Shown in pieces: positions 47,705-56,662 of a stretch of 64,000 nucleotides of DNA (position 1 is its first letter; the number at the start of each line of letters is the position of its first letter). The notes beneath the pieces are model-generated. The model was not told the DNA's origin. It made no database searches and saw only the letters and a program-made list of their open reading frames with translations. Location of the stretch: positions 372,001-436,000 of the forward strand of contig CAWFGV010000004.1 in assembly GCA_963815445.1 (NCBI GenBank). The letters run 5' to 3'. The stretch is from JANLYC01 sp963815445 (GTDB taxonomy: Bacteria; Actinomycetota; Actinomycetes; Propionibacteriales; Nocardioidaceae). The translations under genes and the position numbers were made by a program.

Positions 47705-49285
47705 TCAGGCGCGTCGCGTCCAGCGGCGCACGCGATCGTGTGCGATGGCGGCCTTGGCGGCATTGGCGCCGGCGGCGCCGTGGACACCCCCGCCGGGGTG
47801 GGCCGATGCCGACCCGAGGAAAAGTCCCTTGATCGGGGTCTCTGCCCGCCCGAGTCCGGGGACGGGCCGGAAGATCAGCTCCTGGTGCAGGGCGGCCGTG
47901 CCGCCGTTGATCGCGCCGCCATGGAGGTTGGCGTTGCGGGCTTCGAACTCGTGCGGACCGAGCACCCGGCGTGCCAGCACCCGGTCGCCGAAGCCGGGGG
48001 CGAAGAACTCGATCCTGGACTGCATGCGATCGGCCATCTTCTCGAGGTCGTCGTGTCCCCAGTCCCCGGTGATGCCGTTGTCGCCGGCGTCAGCCCGGAC
48101 CACCTGGGGCGCATGGCAGTAGGCCCACATCGACTCGGTGCCGGCCGGGGAGCGGCTGGGATCGGTGGTGGTCATCTGACCGACCAGCAGCAACGGGTCG
48201 GAGGGCACCGTGTGGCCGCCGATCTGGGCAGCGAACGTCGTGAGCTCGTCGACCGAGTGCGCGATGTGCACAGTGCCGGGGTGCGCGCTCGGCGCGTCTC
48301 GCCACGGCGCGGGCGTCGACAGCGCCCAGTCCACCTTGATCGTGGACGGGTCCCACTCGAACTTCTCCACACCCCGGCGTACCCGCGCCGGCAGCAGGTC
48401 GAGGCTCACCAAGCCGCCGTACAGCGCGGGGGCGCTGACGTCGGCAACCACGGCTCTGGCCGCATCGATCTCCGTACCGTCGGCGAGGCGAACGGCGGCG
48501 GCGCGTCCGTTGCGCACGACCACGGCGGTGACCTCGTCGTTGGTCCGCACCTGTCCACCCAGGGACTCGAGCCGGCGCGCCAGCGCCTGGGTGAGCTCAC
48601 CTGCGCCGCCCTGGGGGACGGGAAACCCCACGGTCTGACCCAGCATGGCCATGATGAGCCCGAACACACCTGATCCGGCGCCCTCGGGAGAGAAATCTGC
48701 GTGCAGGGCGTTGCCCGCAAGCAGCAACCGAGCCCCCTCACCCCGGAAGTTCTCCTCGGCCAGCCGCCGCACCGACGTGAGCAGCATCCGGAAGCCGCCG
48801 AGCCCGGCCGCCCGGGGCAGGGAGACGGCCGCGCGCACGCCATGTCGAACGGGCGGGAACGGGCTCAGCAGTGCGCCGATGAGGTCGTCACCGAAGATGT
48901 CCCACTGCCCGCACAGCCGCAGCCACGCGTCGCCGTCGCCGGGACATCGCGCGTCCAGCCCGGCCGCCGTGTCGGCACGGTCACGATGGAGGATCGCCCA
49001 ACCGCCGTCGGGCAAGGGGTTTCCGAGCACGGCGGGCGCGTGCACCCAGGTAAGTCCGTGGTTCTCGAGATGCATGCGCTGCAGGGTGGGGGAGGCGGCC
49101 GCAAGCGGATAGAACGCACTGAACGTGTCGTGCCGGAATCCGGGATGTACCTCGTCATCGGTCCGGACCGCGCCGCCGATGACCGGCTGCGCCTCGCAGA
49201 CGACCACGGACCAGCCGCGGTCGGCCAGCAGGTTGGCGGCCACGAGCCCGTTCGGGCCCGACCCGATCACCACCGCGTCCGTCAT
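47705..49285 (-). CDS. FAD-dependent oxidoreductase, phytoene desaturase/CrtI-like
   Basis: 526 aa. The dinucleotide-binding motif is at the very N-terminus (AVVIGSGPNGLVAANLLADRGWSVVVCEA, residues 4-32) and the C-terminal FAD contact is GLFLGSASAHPGGGVHGAAGANAAK (about 488-512). This subgroup of NAD(P)/FAD-dependent oxidoreductases resembles carotenoid desaturases, but no other carotenoid genes (crtB, crtE) are present, so a pigment role is unproven. The ATG at 49285 starts the motif; the frame is open to 49423. Confidence 0.85.
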   Translation of the reverse strand: MTDAVVIGSGPNGLVAANLLADRGWSVVVCEAQPVIGGAVRTDDEVHPGFRHDTFSAFYPLAAASPTLQRMHLENHGLTWVHAPAVLGNPLPDGGWAILHRDRADTAAGLDARCPGDGDAWLRLCGQWDIFGDDLIGALLSPFPPVRHGVRAAVSLPRAAGLGGFRMLLTSVRRLAEENFRGEGARLLLAGNALHADFSPEGAGSGVFGLIMAMLGQTVGFPVPQGGAGELTQALARRLESLGGQVRTNDEVTAVVVRNGRAAAVRLADGTEIDAARAVVADVSAPALYGGLVSLDLLPARVRRGVEKFEWDPSTIKVDWALSTPAPWRDAPSAHPGTVHIAHSVDELTTFAAQIGGHTVPSDPLLLVGQMTTTDPSRSPAGTESMWAYCHAPQVVRADAGDNGITGDWGHDDLEKMADRMQSRIEFFAPGFGDRVLARRVLGPHEFEARNANLHGGAINGGTAALHQELIFRPVPGLGRAETPIKGLFLGSASAHPGGGVHGAAGANAAKAAIAHDRVRRWTRRA

Positions 49286-49354
49286 ACCCCCACCCTGCCC
49301 TAGCTCGACGAGACCTGCGCGCGGCGCGCATCTCTGGTTCGGCAAGATGGCGGC

Positions 49355-50254
49355 ATGACCCCGTATGCCGGCAGCGACTCCCAGACACCGGACGTCCCCG
49401 TCGACGGCGCCCGGCACGTGCACTCGGGCAAGGTGCGTGACCTCTTCGAGCTGCCCGACGGGCGCCTGCTGATGGTGGCGTCTGACCGGATCTCGGCCTT
49501 CGACTACGTGCTGTCACCGGCCATCCCCGACAAGGGGGAGATCCTCACGCGGATGTCCCTGTGGTGGTTCGAGCGGTTGCGCGACCTGGTTCCTCATCAC
49601 GTCGTGTCCACGGAGGTGCCGGCGCCGTTGGCGGGCCGTGCGGTCATCTGCGAGCGGCTGGCGATGTTCCCGGTGGAGTGCGTCGCGCGTGGCTACCTCA
49701 CCGGGTCCGGTCTGCTCGACTACCGCGGCACCGGCAAGGTGTGCGGCATCGCGCTGCCGGCGGGTCTCGAGGACGGCTCACGCCTCCCCGAGCCGATCTT
49801 CACCCCGGCGACCAAGGCCGCGCTCGGAGCGCACGACGAGAACGTCGACTACGCCACTGTCGTTGCGGTCGTGGGGACCGACACCGCCGGGGCGCTGCGC
49901 GACCTGACCCTGGCCGTGTACCGCCGAGCCGAGGCGATCGCGCGCGAGCAGGGCATCATCCTCGCGGACACGAAGTTCGAGTTCGGTGCCCGGCCGGACG
50001 GCACGATCGTGCTCGCCGACGAAGTGCTCACGCCGGACTCGTCGCGGTTCTGGCCGGCCGACCAGTGGCGGCCGGGCCGGGCCCAGGCGTCATACGACAA
50101 GCAATACGTGCGCAACTGGCTGCTCTCGCCCGCCTCCGGGTGGGACCGGTCCTCGGGCGTCCCCCCGCCCCCGCTGCCGAGCGACGTGGTCGAGCAGACG
50201 AGATCGACCTATATCGAGGCGTTCGAGAGGCTGACCGGTCAGTCCTTCAGGTGA
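49355..50254 (+). CDS. purC: SAICAR synthetase
   Basis: CAIR plus aspartate and ATP to SAICAR. 299 aa. HVHSGKVRDLFELPDGRLLMVASDRISAFDYVL at the N-terminus (substrate and ATP loop), ERLAMFPVECVARGYLTGSGL (about 93-113), and FEFGARPDGTIVLADEVLTPDSSRFW (Mg2+ acidic loop, about 209-234) are family hallmarks. It is the actinobacterial/eukaryote-like longer form. Divergent from the oxidoreductase gene. Confidence 0.96.
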   Translation: MTPYAGSDSQTPDVPVDGARHVHSGKVRDLFELPDGRLLMVASDRISAFDYVLSPAIPDKGEILTRMSLWWFERLRDLVPHHVVSTEVPAPLAGRAVICERLAMFPVECVARGYLTGSGLLDYRGTGKVCGIALPAGLEDGSRLPEPIFTPATKAALGAHDENVDYATVVAVVGTDTAGALRDLTLAVYRRAEAIAREQGIILADTKFEFGARPDGTIVLADEVLTPDSSRFWPADQWRPGRAQASYDKQYVRNWLLSPASGWDRSSGVPPPPLPSDVVEQTRSTYIEAFERLTGQSFR

Positions 50255-50352
50255 TGCGGCCTTCGGCGGGCGTGGCATCGCTTCGCTCCGCTGGCTACGT
50301 TAGGAGCAGCCGTCGAGTGCCGGCGGTCTGCCGACAGACCGGGAGGTCGATC

Positions 50353-51900
50353 GTGCTGAACCTGGCCGTGATGCTCGAAGACAGCGCCCGCAAGGTCCCG
50401 GACCGCGACGCCGTGGTGTTCAACGACACCCGTCTGACGTACGCCCAGGTCGACGCGATGGCCAACCAGGTGGCCAACCTGCTCGTGCAGCAGGGCATCC
50501 GTCCCGGTGACAAGGTCGCGCTGTCATGTCCGAACCTCCCGTACTTCCCTGTCGTCTACTACGGGATTCTCAAGGCGGGCGCGGTCGTCGTGCCGCTCAA
50601 CGTGCTGTTCAAGGGACGTGAGGTGGCCTACCACCTCGGCGACTCCGACGCGAAGGCGTACGTGTGCTTCGAGGGCACGCCCGAGCTCGCCATGGCCGCG
50701 GCCGGCAAGGAGGGCTATGACGCCAACGATGCGTGCGAGCACTTCTTCGTCATTCCCGCCGACCCGGGCGGCGCGGTGCCGGACGGCGCAGAGAACCTCC
50801 TCGCCGCACTGAAGGAGCAGCCCAAGACGTTCGAGACCGTGGTCACCGAGCCCGGCGACACCGCCGTGATCCTGTACACCAGCGGCACCACCGGCCAGCC
50901 GAAGGGCGCCGAGCTCAGCCACGCCAACCTCTCCTACAACGCGTCGACATGTCACCGGCTCTGGGAGCTCACCCCGTCGAATCCGGACGTGCACCTGGTG
51001 ACGTTGCCGCTGTTCCACTCGTTCGGGCAGACCGTGCACCTCAACGCAGGCTTCGGACTCGGCGCCACGTTGGTCCTGCTGGCGCGTTTCGACGCCAACC
51101 AGGCGCTGGCGTTGCTCGATCGCGAAGAGGTGACGTTCTTCGCGGGGGTGCCGACGATGTACTGGGGGCTGCTCGGCGCGCTCGACGACAACGTCGATGT
51201 CGACAAGATCGCCGGCAACCTGAGGCGAGCGGTCGCAGGCGGCTCGTCCTTGCCGGTGGAGATCCTCAAGCAGGTCAAGGAACGCTTCCACGTCCAGATC
51301 CTGGAGGGGTACGGGCTGTCGGAGACCTCGCCGGTCGCTACCTTCAACCATCTCGACCAGGACCCGAAGCCGGGCTCGATCGGAACCCCGATCTGGGGGG
51401 TCGAGGTCAAGCTCATCGACGAGGACTGGAACACCGTCGAGGGCGCCGACGAGGTCGGCGAGGTCGCGATCCGGGGCCACAACATCATGAAGGGGTACTA
51501 CCAGCGTCCTGACGAGACCGACGCGGTCATGAAGGACGGCTGGTTCCGCTCCGGGGACCTCGCTCGTCGGGACAAGGACGGCTACTACTACATCGTCGAC
51601 CGGGCGAAGGACATGATCATCCGGGGCGGCTACAACATCTATCCGCGCGAGATCGAGGAGGTGCTCCTCACCCACGAGGCGGTCTCGCTGGTCGCGGTGG
51701 TCGGTGTGCCGGACGACGAGCACGGCGAGGAAGTAAAGGCCTATGTGATCCGGCAGGCCGGTGCCGAGATCACCGAGGACGCGCTGATCGCGTGGAGCAA
51801 GGACCAGATGGCGTCCTACAAGTACCCACGGGTGATCGAGTTCCGCGATGAGCTGCCGATGACGGCGACCGGCAAGATCCTCAAGCGCGAGCTCAGCTGA
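50353..51900 (+). CDS. Long-chain fatty-acid-CoA ligase-like AMP-dependent synthetase
   Basis: 515-aa adenylate-forming enzyme that activates a carboxylic acid to its CoA thioester. P-loop YTSGTTGQPKGAELSH (about residues 176-191), GYGLSETSP (about 318), GWFRSGDLARRDKDGYYYIVDRAKDMII hinge (about 397-424), and C-terminal ATGKILKRELS with the catalytic Lys. GTG start with GGGAGG 6 nt upstream, and it begins the family-like LNLAVMLEDSARKVPD. The open frame further upstream overlaps purC. A strong hairpin follows the stop. Confidence 0.9.
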   Translation: MLNLAVMLEDSARKVPDRDAVVFNDTRLTYAQVDAMANQVANLLVQQGIRPGDKVALSCPNLPYFPVVYYGILKAGAVVVPLNVLFKGREVAYHLGDSDAKAYVCFEGTPELAMAAAGKEGYDANDACEHFFVIPADPGGAVPDGAENLLAALKEQPKTFETVVTEPGDTAVILYTSGTTGQPKGAELSHANLSYNASTCHRLWELTPSNPDVHLVTLPLFHSFGQTVHLNAGFGLGATLVLLARFDANQALALLDREEVTFFAGVPTMYWGLLGALDDNVDVDKIAGNLRRAVAGGSSLPVEILKQVKERFHVQILEGYGLSETSPVATFNHLDQDPKPGSIGTPIWGVEVKLIDEDWNTVEGADEVGEVAIRGHNIMKGYYQRPDETDAVMKDGWFRSGDLARRDKDGYYYIVDRAKDMIIRGGYNIYPREIEEVLLTHEAVSLVAVVGVPDDEHGEEVKAYVIRQAGAEITEDALIAWSKDQMASYKYPRVIEFRDELPMTATGKILKRELS

Positions 51901-51914
51901 GCTGTGCCGGAGAC

Positions 51915-51958
51915 GCGGAGAGGCCGGGCACTTCCCCCGTACGTGCCCGGCCTTCCGC
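51915..51958 (+). terminator. Hairpin terminator after acyl-CoA ligase gene
   Basis: Stem AGGCCGGGCAC (51921-51931) with 51943-51953, perfect over 11 bp, loop of 11 nt; five outer pairs GCGGA/TCCGC extend it past one bulged G. It starts 15 nt after the stop. There is no U-tract, as is usual for actinobacterial terminators. The rest of the gap to purS (51959-52173) has no gene that I can see. Confidence 0.75.
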
Positions 51959-52173
51959 TCTCACGTGCTACGACCCTGACCCGGGCGCGCCGACGTTGAC
52001 ACCACCGACGTCCCCCACGGCGTGGAGGTGTCCCCCCCGTACGGCTCGCCCGGGTCACTACATAGACAGACGATGTGACTGAGCGTTTGGTTGCCGTGGA
52101 GGGCAGACTTTTTTCTGGCAAGTCCTAGACTGTGCCCGTCCGAACGCCGTACACCCAGCTGCCAGGAGGGCCC

Positions 52174-52422
52174 GTGGCCCGCGTCGTCGTCGACGTCATG
52201 CTCAAGCCGGAGATCCTCGACCCGCAAGGCAAGGCGGTGCACGGGGCACTACCCCGCCTCGGCTTCGACGGCGTGCTCGATGTCCGGCAGGGCAAGCGTT
52301 TCGAGCTCGAGTTCGAGGGGGACGTGACCGAGGAGCGGTTGGCGGAGGTACGCCGGGCAGCCGAGACGCTGCTCAGCAACCCCGTCATCGAGGACTTCAC
52401 CGTCCGGGTCGAGCAGCCGTGA
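52174..52422 (+). CDS. purS: Phosphoribosylformylglycinamidine synthase subunit PurS
   Basis: 82-aa small subunit that bridges PurQ and PurL in the three-part FGAM synthase. ARVVVDVMLKPEILDPQGKAV at the start and the FTVRVEQP end match the family, as does the length. The GTG at 52174 has AGGAGG 5 nt upstream; an earlier GTG at 52132 would add 14 residues without homology. Its TGA overlaps the purQ GTG. Confidence 0.93.
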   Translation: MARVVVDVMLKPEILDPQGKAVHGALPRLGFDGVLDVRQGKRFELEFEGDVTEERLAEVRRAAETLLSNPVIEDFTVRVEQP

Positions 52423-53090
52423 AGATCGGGGTCGTCACGTTCCCCGGGTCTCTCGACGACGCCGATGCGCGCCGCGCGGTCCGGATCGCGGGCGGCGAGC
52501 CGGTCTCTCTGTGGCACGGTGACCACGACCTGCGTGGGGTCGATGCCGTGATCCTGCCGGGCGGGTTCTCCTACGGCGACTACCTGCGCTGCGGAGCCAT
52601 CGCCCGGTTCGCGCCGGTCATGACCGAGGTCGTGGCGGCCGCGAAGGGTGGTCTGCCGGTGCTCGGCATCTGCAACGGGTTCCAGATCCTGTGCGAGTCA
52701 CACCTGCTGCCGGGGGCCCTCATCCGCAACGACCACCGCACGTTCATCTGTCGCGACCAGCGGCTCCGCATCGAGAACGCCGAGACAGCCTGGACACACG
52801 GCTACGAGCCGGCCGCTGAGATCACCATCGTGCTCAAGAACGGCGAAGGCGGATACGTCGCCGACGAACACACCCTGGACCGGCTCGAGGGCGAGGGCCG
52901 GGTCGTCGTGCGCTATGTCGACCGCAACCCCAACGGATCGCTCCGCGACATCGCGGGCATCACCAACGAGCGCGGCAACGTCGTCGGCCTGATGCCCCAC
53001 CCCGAGCACGCGGTGGAGTCGTTGTGCGGGCCCGGCGAGGACGGGCTCACCTTCTTCACCAGTGCTTTGAAACACCTCGCCTCCGCCTGA
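52419..53090 (+). CDS. purQ: FGAM synthase glutaminase subunit PurQ
   Basis: Supplies ammonia from glutamine to PurL. 223-aa class I amidotransferase: nucleophile Cys in VLGICNGFQIL (about residue 87), and His/Glu in LMPHPEHAVE (about 193-199). GTG overlaps the purS stop (GTGA), so the pair is translationally coupled. purL is not adjacent but 4.6 kb downstream. Confidence 0.96.
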   Translation: MKIGVVTFPGSLDDADARRAVRIAGGEPVSLWHGDHDLRGVDAVILPGGFSYGDYLRCGAIARFAPVMTEVVAAAKGGLPVLGICNGFQILCESHLLPGALIRNDHRTFICRDQRLRIENAETAWTHGYEPAAEITIVLKNGEGGYVADEHTLDRLEGEGRVVVRYVDRNPNGSLRDIAGITNERGNVVGLMPHPEHAVESLCGPGEDGLTFFTSALKHLASA

Positions 53091-53097
53091 CCCCCCC

Positions 53098-53160
53098 GGC
53101 AATTGCGGGAAAGTGCATCCTCCGCCCGGCGTGTCGGCCTGCACTTTCCCGCAATTCGCG
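53098..53160. repeat. Intergenic inverted repeat, family 2, copy 2
   Basis: Arms 53101-53117 (AATTGCGGGAAAGTGCA) and 53140-53156 pair perfectly over 17 bp around a 22-nt loop that ends in GGCGTGTCGGCC, as in copy 1 at 20665-20730. It lies between the convergent purQ and PfkB-kinase genes. Confidence 0.9.
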
Positions 53161-53184
53161 GGGGAGGGGATGGGCGGACCGGGG

Positions 53185-54009
53185 TCAGGTCGGCTGAGGT
53201 TGGGCGCCACGCTGAGCGATGCACCGCGCAGCCGTCTCGAGCGCGACGTCGATGCCGCCGACCAGGTAGCCCGCTGCCAGCGCGTCCCCGGCTCCGGTGA
53301 GGTCGACGACGTCGGAGGCCCTGGCCGGATGGAGGATGCTCCGTCCCGCGAGGAGGGTCTCGGCTCCGTCGGCCCCCCGTTTGACGACCAGGTCGAAGGC
53401 AGGTTCGCGCACCGCCGGCCGCAGTGCTGCCCATTCGGAGGCGTTGGCGAAGACGAGGCTGGGAGCCAGCCGTTCCAGGACCACGGCGAACCGGTCAGGT
53501 CCGTACGCCGTGATCAGTCCGGCCGACGACAGGTCGAGCGACACGGAGACGCCGCGGCGGCGTGCCGTCTCGACGCAGGCGAGGAACGCACCCGGGTCTG
53601 CGCTGCGCAGCAGCGGGTATGCCGACACGTGCAGCCAGTCCACCGAGTCGGGCAGCAGGGCGGCGTCGATCCGGTCGACCCAGGTCTGGTCACCGGCGTC
53701 CGAGGCAAGGGTGCGGGTGCCCGCAGCGAGGATCGAGACAACCGTGCCGGTGGCCGGGACCTCGATGGGGACGACGTCGACCCCGGCGGTGGCCAGCTGG
53801 GCGTCGACGAAGGCGGCTGTCGTCGTGCGGCCCCGCGGTCCGACCACGGTGGCCCGCGCCCCCAACGCGACCGCCCAGGCGGCGACGTTGGCGGCCTGGC
53901 CACCGGCCGAGAGGCCGATGCGCGCCTCGGTGTCGTCGTCGATCCGCAGACCGTCCGGAGCTTCGACGATGACGTCGAGCATGATGTCTCCGAGAGTCGC
54001 GATGTGCAT
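53185..54009 (-). CDS. PfkB-family kinase, candidate pseudouridine kinase
   Basis: 274-aa ribokinase-fold sugar/nucleoside kinase. GLSAGGQAANVAAWAVALGA (substrate loop, about residues 33-52) and the C-terminal anion-hole motif DLTGAGDALAAGYLVG (Asp base, about 242-257). ATG at 54009 with GAGGAA upstream. A pseudouridine-5'-phosphate glycosidase gene (psuG) lies 2.7 kb away across an ABC transporter; psuG and a PfkB kinase are usual partners, so PsuK is the best guess. Ribokinase or another nucleoside kinase remains possible. Confidence 0.85.
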   Translation of the reverse strand: MHIATLGDIMLDVIVEAPDGLRIDDDTEARIGLSAGGQAANVAAWAVALGARATVVGPRGRTTTAAFVDAQLATAGVDVVPIEVPATGTVVSILAAGTRTLASDAGDQTWVDRIDAALLPDSVDWLHVSAYPLLRSADPGAFLACVETARRRGVSVSLDLSSAGLITAYGPDRFAVVLERLAPSLVFANASEWAALRPAVREPAFDLVVKRGADGAETLLAGRSILHPARASDVVDLTGAGDALAAGYLVGGIDVALETAARCIAQRGAQPQPT

Positions 54010-54125
54010 GGGTTCCTCGTGATCACCGGACGAAGTGGTGGCAATCAGACTACTGAGCCACGGATCAGGATCCTTGCACGTGAAATGCTCCCCGGCACGC
54101 GCGCCGACGGCCCTACGATGACCCA

Positions 54126-55016
54126 ATGCCCCATCCATCTCCCCTGGGACGTCCTGCTCTGCTCCTCGGCGTCTCCCTCCTCTGCCTCGTCTCTGTCGCG
54201 TGCGCCCCCACGTCCAAGACGACCACCGGCAGCACAGTTCCGGTCACCTCCGGTGTCCCGGCGACCGACGCGTGCGCCGATCCGGCCACCGTGAAGCCAG
54301 GCGTGTTGACCATCGCGACGGACTCACCGGCGTACGACCCGTGGTTCACCAAGGACGACCCGACGAACGGCAAGGGCTACGAGTCCGCCGTCGCCTACGC
54401 GGTCGCTGAGGAGATGGGCTTCGCCAAGGATGCCGTGACCTGGACGAAGGAGCCGTTCAACTCCAGCTACCAGCCGGGGCCCAAGAAGTTCGACTTCGAC
54501 ATCAACCAGATCTCGATCAACGCGAGGCGCGCCAAGGCCGTGACGTTCTCCGACGGCTACTACTCGGCCGCGCAGGCGATCATCACGCTCAAGGACTCGC
54601 CGTACGCCGGCGCGACGTCACTGGCGGACTTCGCCGACGCCACGCTCGGTGTCCAGGTCGGCACGACCTCGCTGGACGCGATTGCGAGCGCCATCAACCC
54701 CAGCAAGCAGCCGCAGGTCTTCGACGACACGAACGTGGCCAAGAACGCGCTGCAGAACGGACAGGTCGACGGCATCGTGGTCGACCTGCCGACGGCCTTC
54801 TACATCACTGCTGTGGAGATCCAGAACTCGACGGTCGTTGGTCAGTTCCAGTCCGACTCCGGCCGGCCAGAGCAGTTCGGCCTCCTGTTCGAGCAGGGCA
54901 ACCCGCTGGTCGCGTGTGCCAACCAGGCCATCGCGACGCTGAAGAGCAACGGCACCCTCGCTGACATCGAGACGCGGTGGCTGAGCCAGGTGGTCGACGT
55001 CCCGACGCTCAGCTGA
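54126..55016 (+). CDS. ABC transporter substrate-binding lipoprotein (polar amino acid type)
   Basis: 296 aa. Signal peptide with lipobox SVAC (Cys about residue 26), then a type 3 periplasmic binding fold (GVLTIATDSPAYDPWF, KGYESAVAYAVAEEMGF, FDFDINQISINARRAKAVTFSDGYY, GVQVGTTSLDAI, NGQVDGIVVDLPTA). TACGAT ends 6 nt before the ATG: leaderless. The stop overlaps the permease ATG by one base. Ligand likely an amino acid or small amine by family; its place between the PfkB kinase and psuG raises the possibility of a nucleoside-like ligand. Confidence 0.88.
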   Translation: MPHPSPLGRPALLLGVSLLCLVSVACAPTSKTTTGSTVPVTSGVPATDACADPATVKPGVLTIATDSPAYDPWFTKDDPTNGKGYESAVAYAVAEEMGFAKDAVTWTKEPFNSSYQPGPKKFDFDINQISINARRAKAVTFSDGYYSAAQAIITLKDSPYAGATSLADFADATLGVQVGTTSLDAIASAINPSKQPQVFDDTNVAKNALQNGQVDGIVVDLPTAFYITAVEIQNSTVVGQFQSDSGRPEQFGLLFEQGNPLVACANQAIATLKSNGTLADIETRWLSQVVDVPTLS

Positions 55017-55861
55017 TGGCGCAGTGGCGTCCGAGCCCGACGCAGCTCGAGCGGCTCGCCTATCGTCGCCACCGCTCACTCAGACAGGGGGCGATCGCGG
55101 CAGGGTCGACGATCGTCGTGCTCGCCGCGCTCGTCGTCCTCACCGTCCGGGCGCCCGGATGGGACCGGGTCAAGACGACATACTTCGACATCGGTTACGC
55201 GCGCCAGGTCTTCCCTGAGCTCCGCGATGCCTTCTGGCTGAACATCAAGCTCTTCGTGGTCGCCGAGATCTTCATCCTGGCTGTCGCCCTGCTGGTCGCC
55301 GTCATCCGGGTCGTCCCATCGCCTGCGATGGCCCCGTTGAAGCTGCTCGCGATCGTCTACACCGACGTGTTCCGCGGGACCCCGACCCTGCTCGTCATCT
55401 TCCTGGTCGGGTTCGGGCTGCCCGCGCTCGGGTTGCAAGGCGTGCCAACGGATCTCTTCTGGCTCGGCGTGATCGCGCTGACCCTGTCCTACGGCGCCTA
55501 CGTGGCCGAGGTGATCCGTGCCGGCATCGCCTCCGTGCACCCGAGCCAGTGGGCGGCCGCCCGCTCACTCGGTCTCAGCTATGGCCGGTCGATGCGCCAT
55601 GTGATCCTGCCGCAGGCACTGCGCCGCGTCATGCCTCCCCTGCTCAACGACTTCGTGTCCCTGCAGAAGGACACCGCGCTCGTGGCCACGGTCGGGCTCA
55701 TCGAGATCCTCCGGGCGGCGCAGATCAACGCCAGCCGCGACTTCAACTTCACGCCGTATGTCGTCGCGGCAGGCTTCTTCATCGTGATGACCCTGCCCCT
55801 GGCGCGGCTGGCGGACTGGTTGGCGTTGCGCCAGCTGCGACGTGAGCAGGGGGCGGCCTGA
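55016..55861 (+). CDS. ABC transporter permease (HisM/GlnP type)
   Basis: 281-aa permease. After ~30 cytosolic residues and a first TM helix come the family domain (FWLNIKLFVVAEIFILAVALLVAVIRV) and the EAA loop EVIRAGIASVHPSQWAAARSLGLS (about residues 163-186) that contacts the ATPase. The ATG at 55016 overlaps the preceding stop (TGATG); the stop overlaps the ATPase ATG in the same way. Likely homodimer, since only one permease gene is present. Confidence 0.9.
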   Translation: MAQWRPSPTQLERLAYRRHRSLRQGAIAAGSTIVVLAALVVLTVRAPGWDRVKTTYFDIGYARQVFPELRDAFWLNIKLFVVAEIFILAVALLVAVIRVVPSPAMAPLKLLAIVYTDVFRGTPTLLVIFLVGFGLPALGLQGVPTDLFWLGVIALTLSYGAYVAEVIRAGIASVHPSQWAAARSLGLSYGRSMRHVILPQALRRVMPPLLNDFVSLQKDTALVATVGLIEILRAAQINASRDFNFTPYVVAAGFFIVMTLPLARLADWLALRQLRREQGAA

Positions 55862-56595
55862 TGGTGATGCTGCGGCTGGAGGGTGTGCGCAAGCACTTCG
55901 GCGCCCACCAGGTCCTCCGGGGGATCGACCTCGAGGTGGCCGAGAGGGACGCGGTGTGCTTGATCGGGGCTTCCGGCTCCGGCAAGTCGACGCTGTTGCG
56001 GTGCATCAACCTGCTCGAGACGGTCGACGACGGAACCATCTGGCTCGACGGTCGCGACATCACCGACCCACGCGTCGAGGTCGACCAGGTGCGCCGTGAC
56101 GTCGGAATCGTGTTCCAGGCCTACAACCTCTTCCCGCACCTGTCGGTGCTCGACAACATCACGCTCGGGCCCCGCCGTTCGCGCAAGGTGTCCCGCCGGG
56201 CCGCCGAGAGCCGCGCGCGCGAGCTGCTCGACCGGTTCGGGCTCGGTGACAAGGTGACGGCATACCCGGACAGCCTCTCGGGTGGCCAGCAACAGCGTGT
56301 CGCGGTGATCCGGGCGGTGGCGATGACGCCGAGACTGCTGTTGCTCGACGAGATCACCTCCGCGCTGGATCCGCTGCTCGTCGGTGAGGTGCTCGAGGTG
56401 ATCGCCGAGCTCAAGAGCGAGGGGATGACGATCGTGATGGCCACCCACGAGATGGACTTCGCGCGGCAGGTCGCCGACCGCGTCGTCTTCCTCGACGGCG
56501 GCTCGATCGTCGAGGAAGGTGTGCCCGCTCAGGTGTTCACGGCGCCTCGCGACCCGCGCACCACAGCGTTCCTGGCCCGCTACGTCAACAGATGA
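55861..56595 (+). CDS. ABC transporter ATP-binding protein (GlnQ type)
   Basis: 244 aa. Walker A GASGSGKSTLLRCINLLE (about residues 37-54), Q-loop FQAYNLFPHLSVLDNI, signature LSGGQQQRVAVIRAVA (about 139-154), Walker B LLLLDEITSALDP, and the switch His in MATHEMDFARQVADRV. It completes the SBP-permease-ATPase operon, with overlapping start and stop. Confidence 0.95.
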   Translation: MVMLRLEGVRKHFGAHQVLRGIDLEVAERDAVCLIGASGSGKSTLLRCINLLETVDDGTIWLDGRDITDPRVEVDQVRRDVGIVFQAYNLFPHLSVLDNITLGPRRSRKVSRRAAESRARELLDRFGLGDKVTAYPDSLSGGQQQRVAVIRAVAMTPRLLLLDEITSALDPLLVGEVLEVIAELKSEGMTIVMATHEMDFARQVADRVVFLDGGSIVEEGVPAQVFTAPRDPRTTAFLARYVNR

Positions 56596-56662
56596 CGCGG
56601 CCGGCCTCGCTGACCGGGTGGTCGTCGTGGACAGCGTCGACCCGGGCATTAGGGTCGGGCCT

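Noticed and set aside
47705..49285. Carotenoid biosynthesis cluster
   Set aside because: The CrtI-like oxidoreductase stands alone without crtB/crtE/crtY-like genes in the window.
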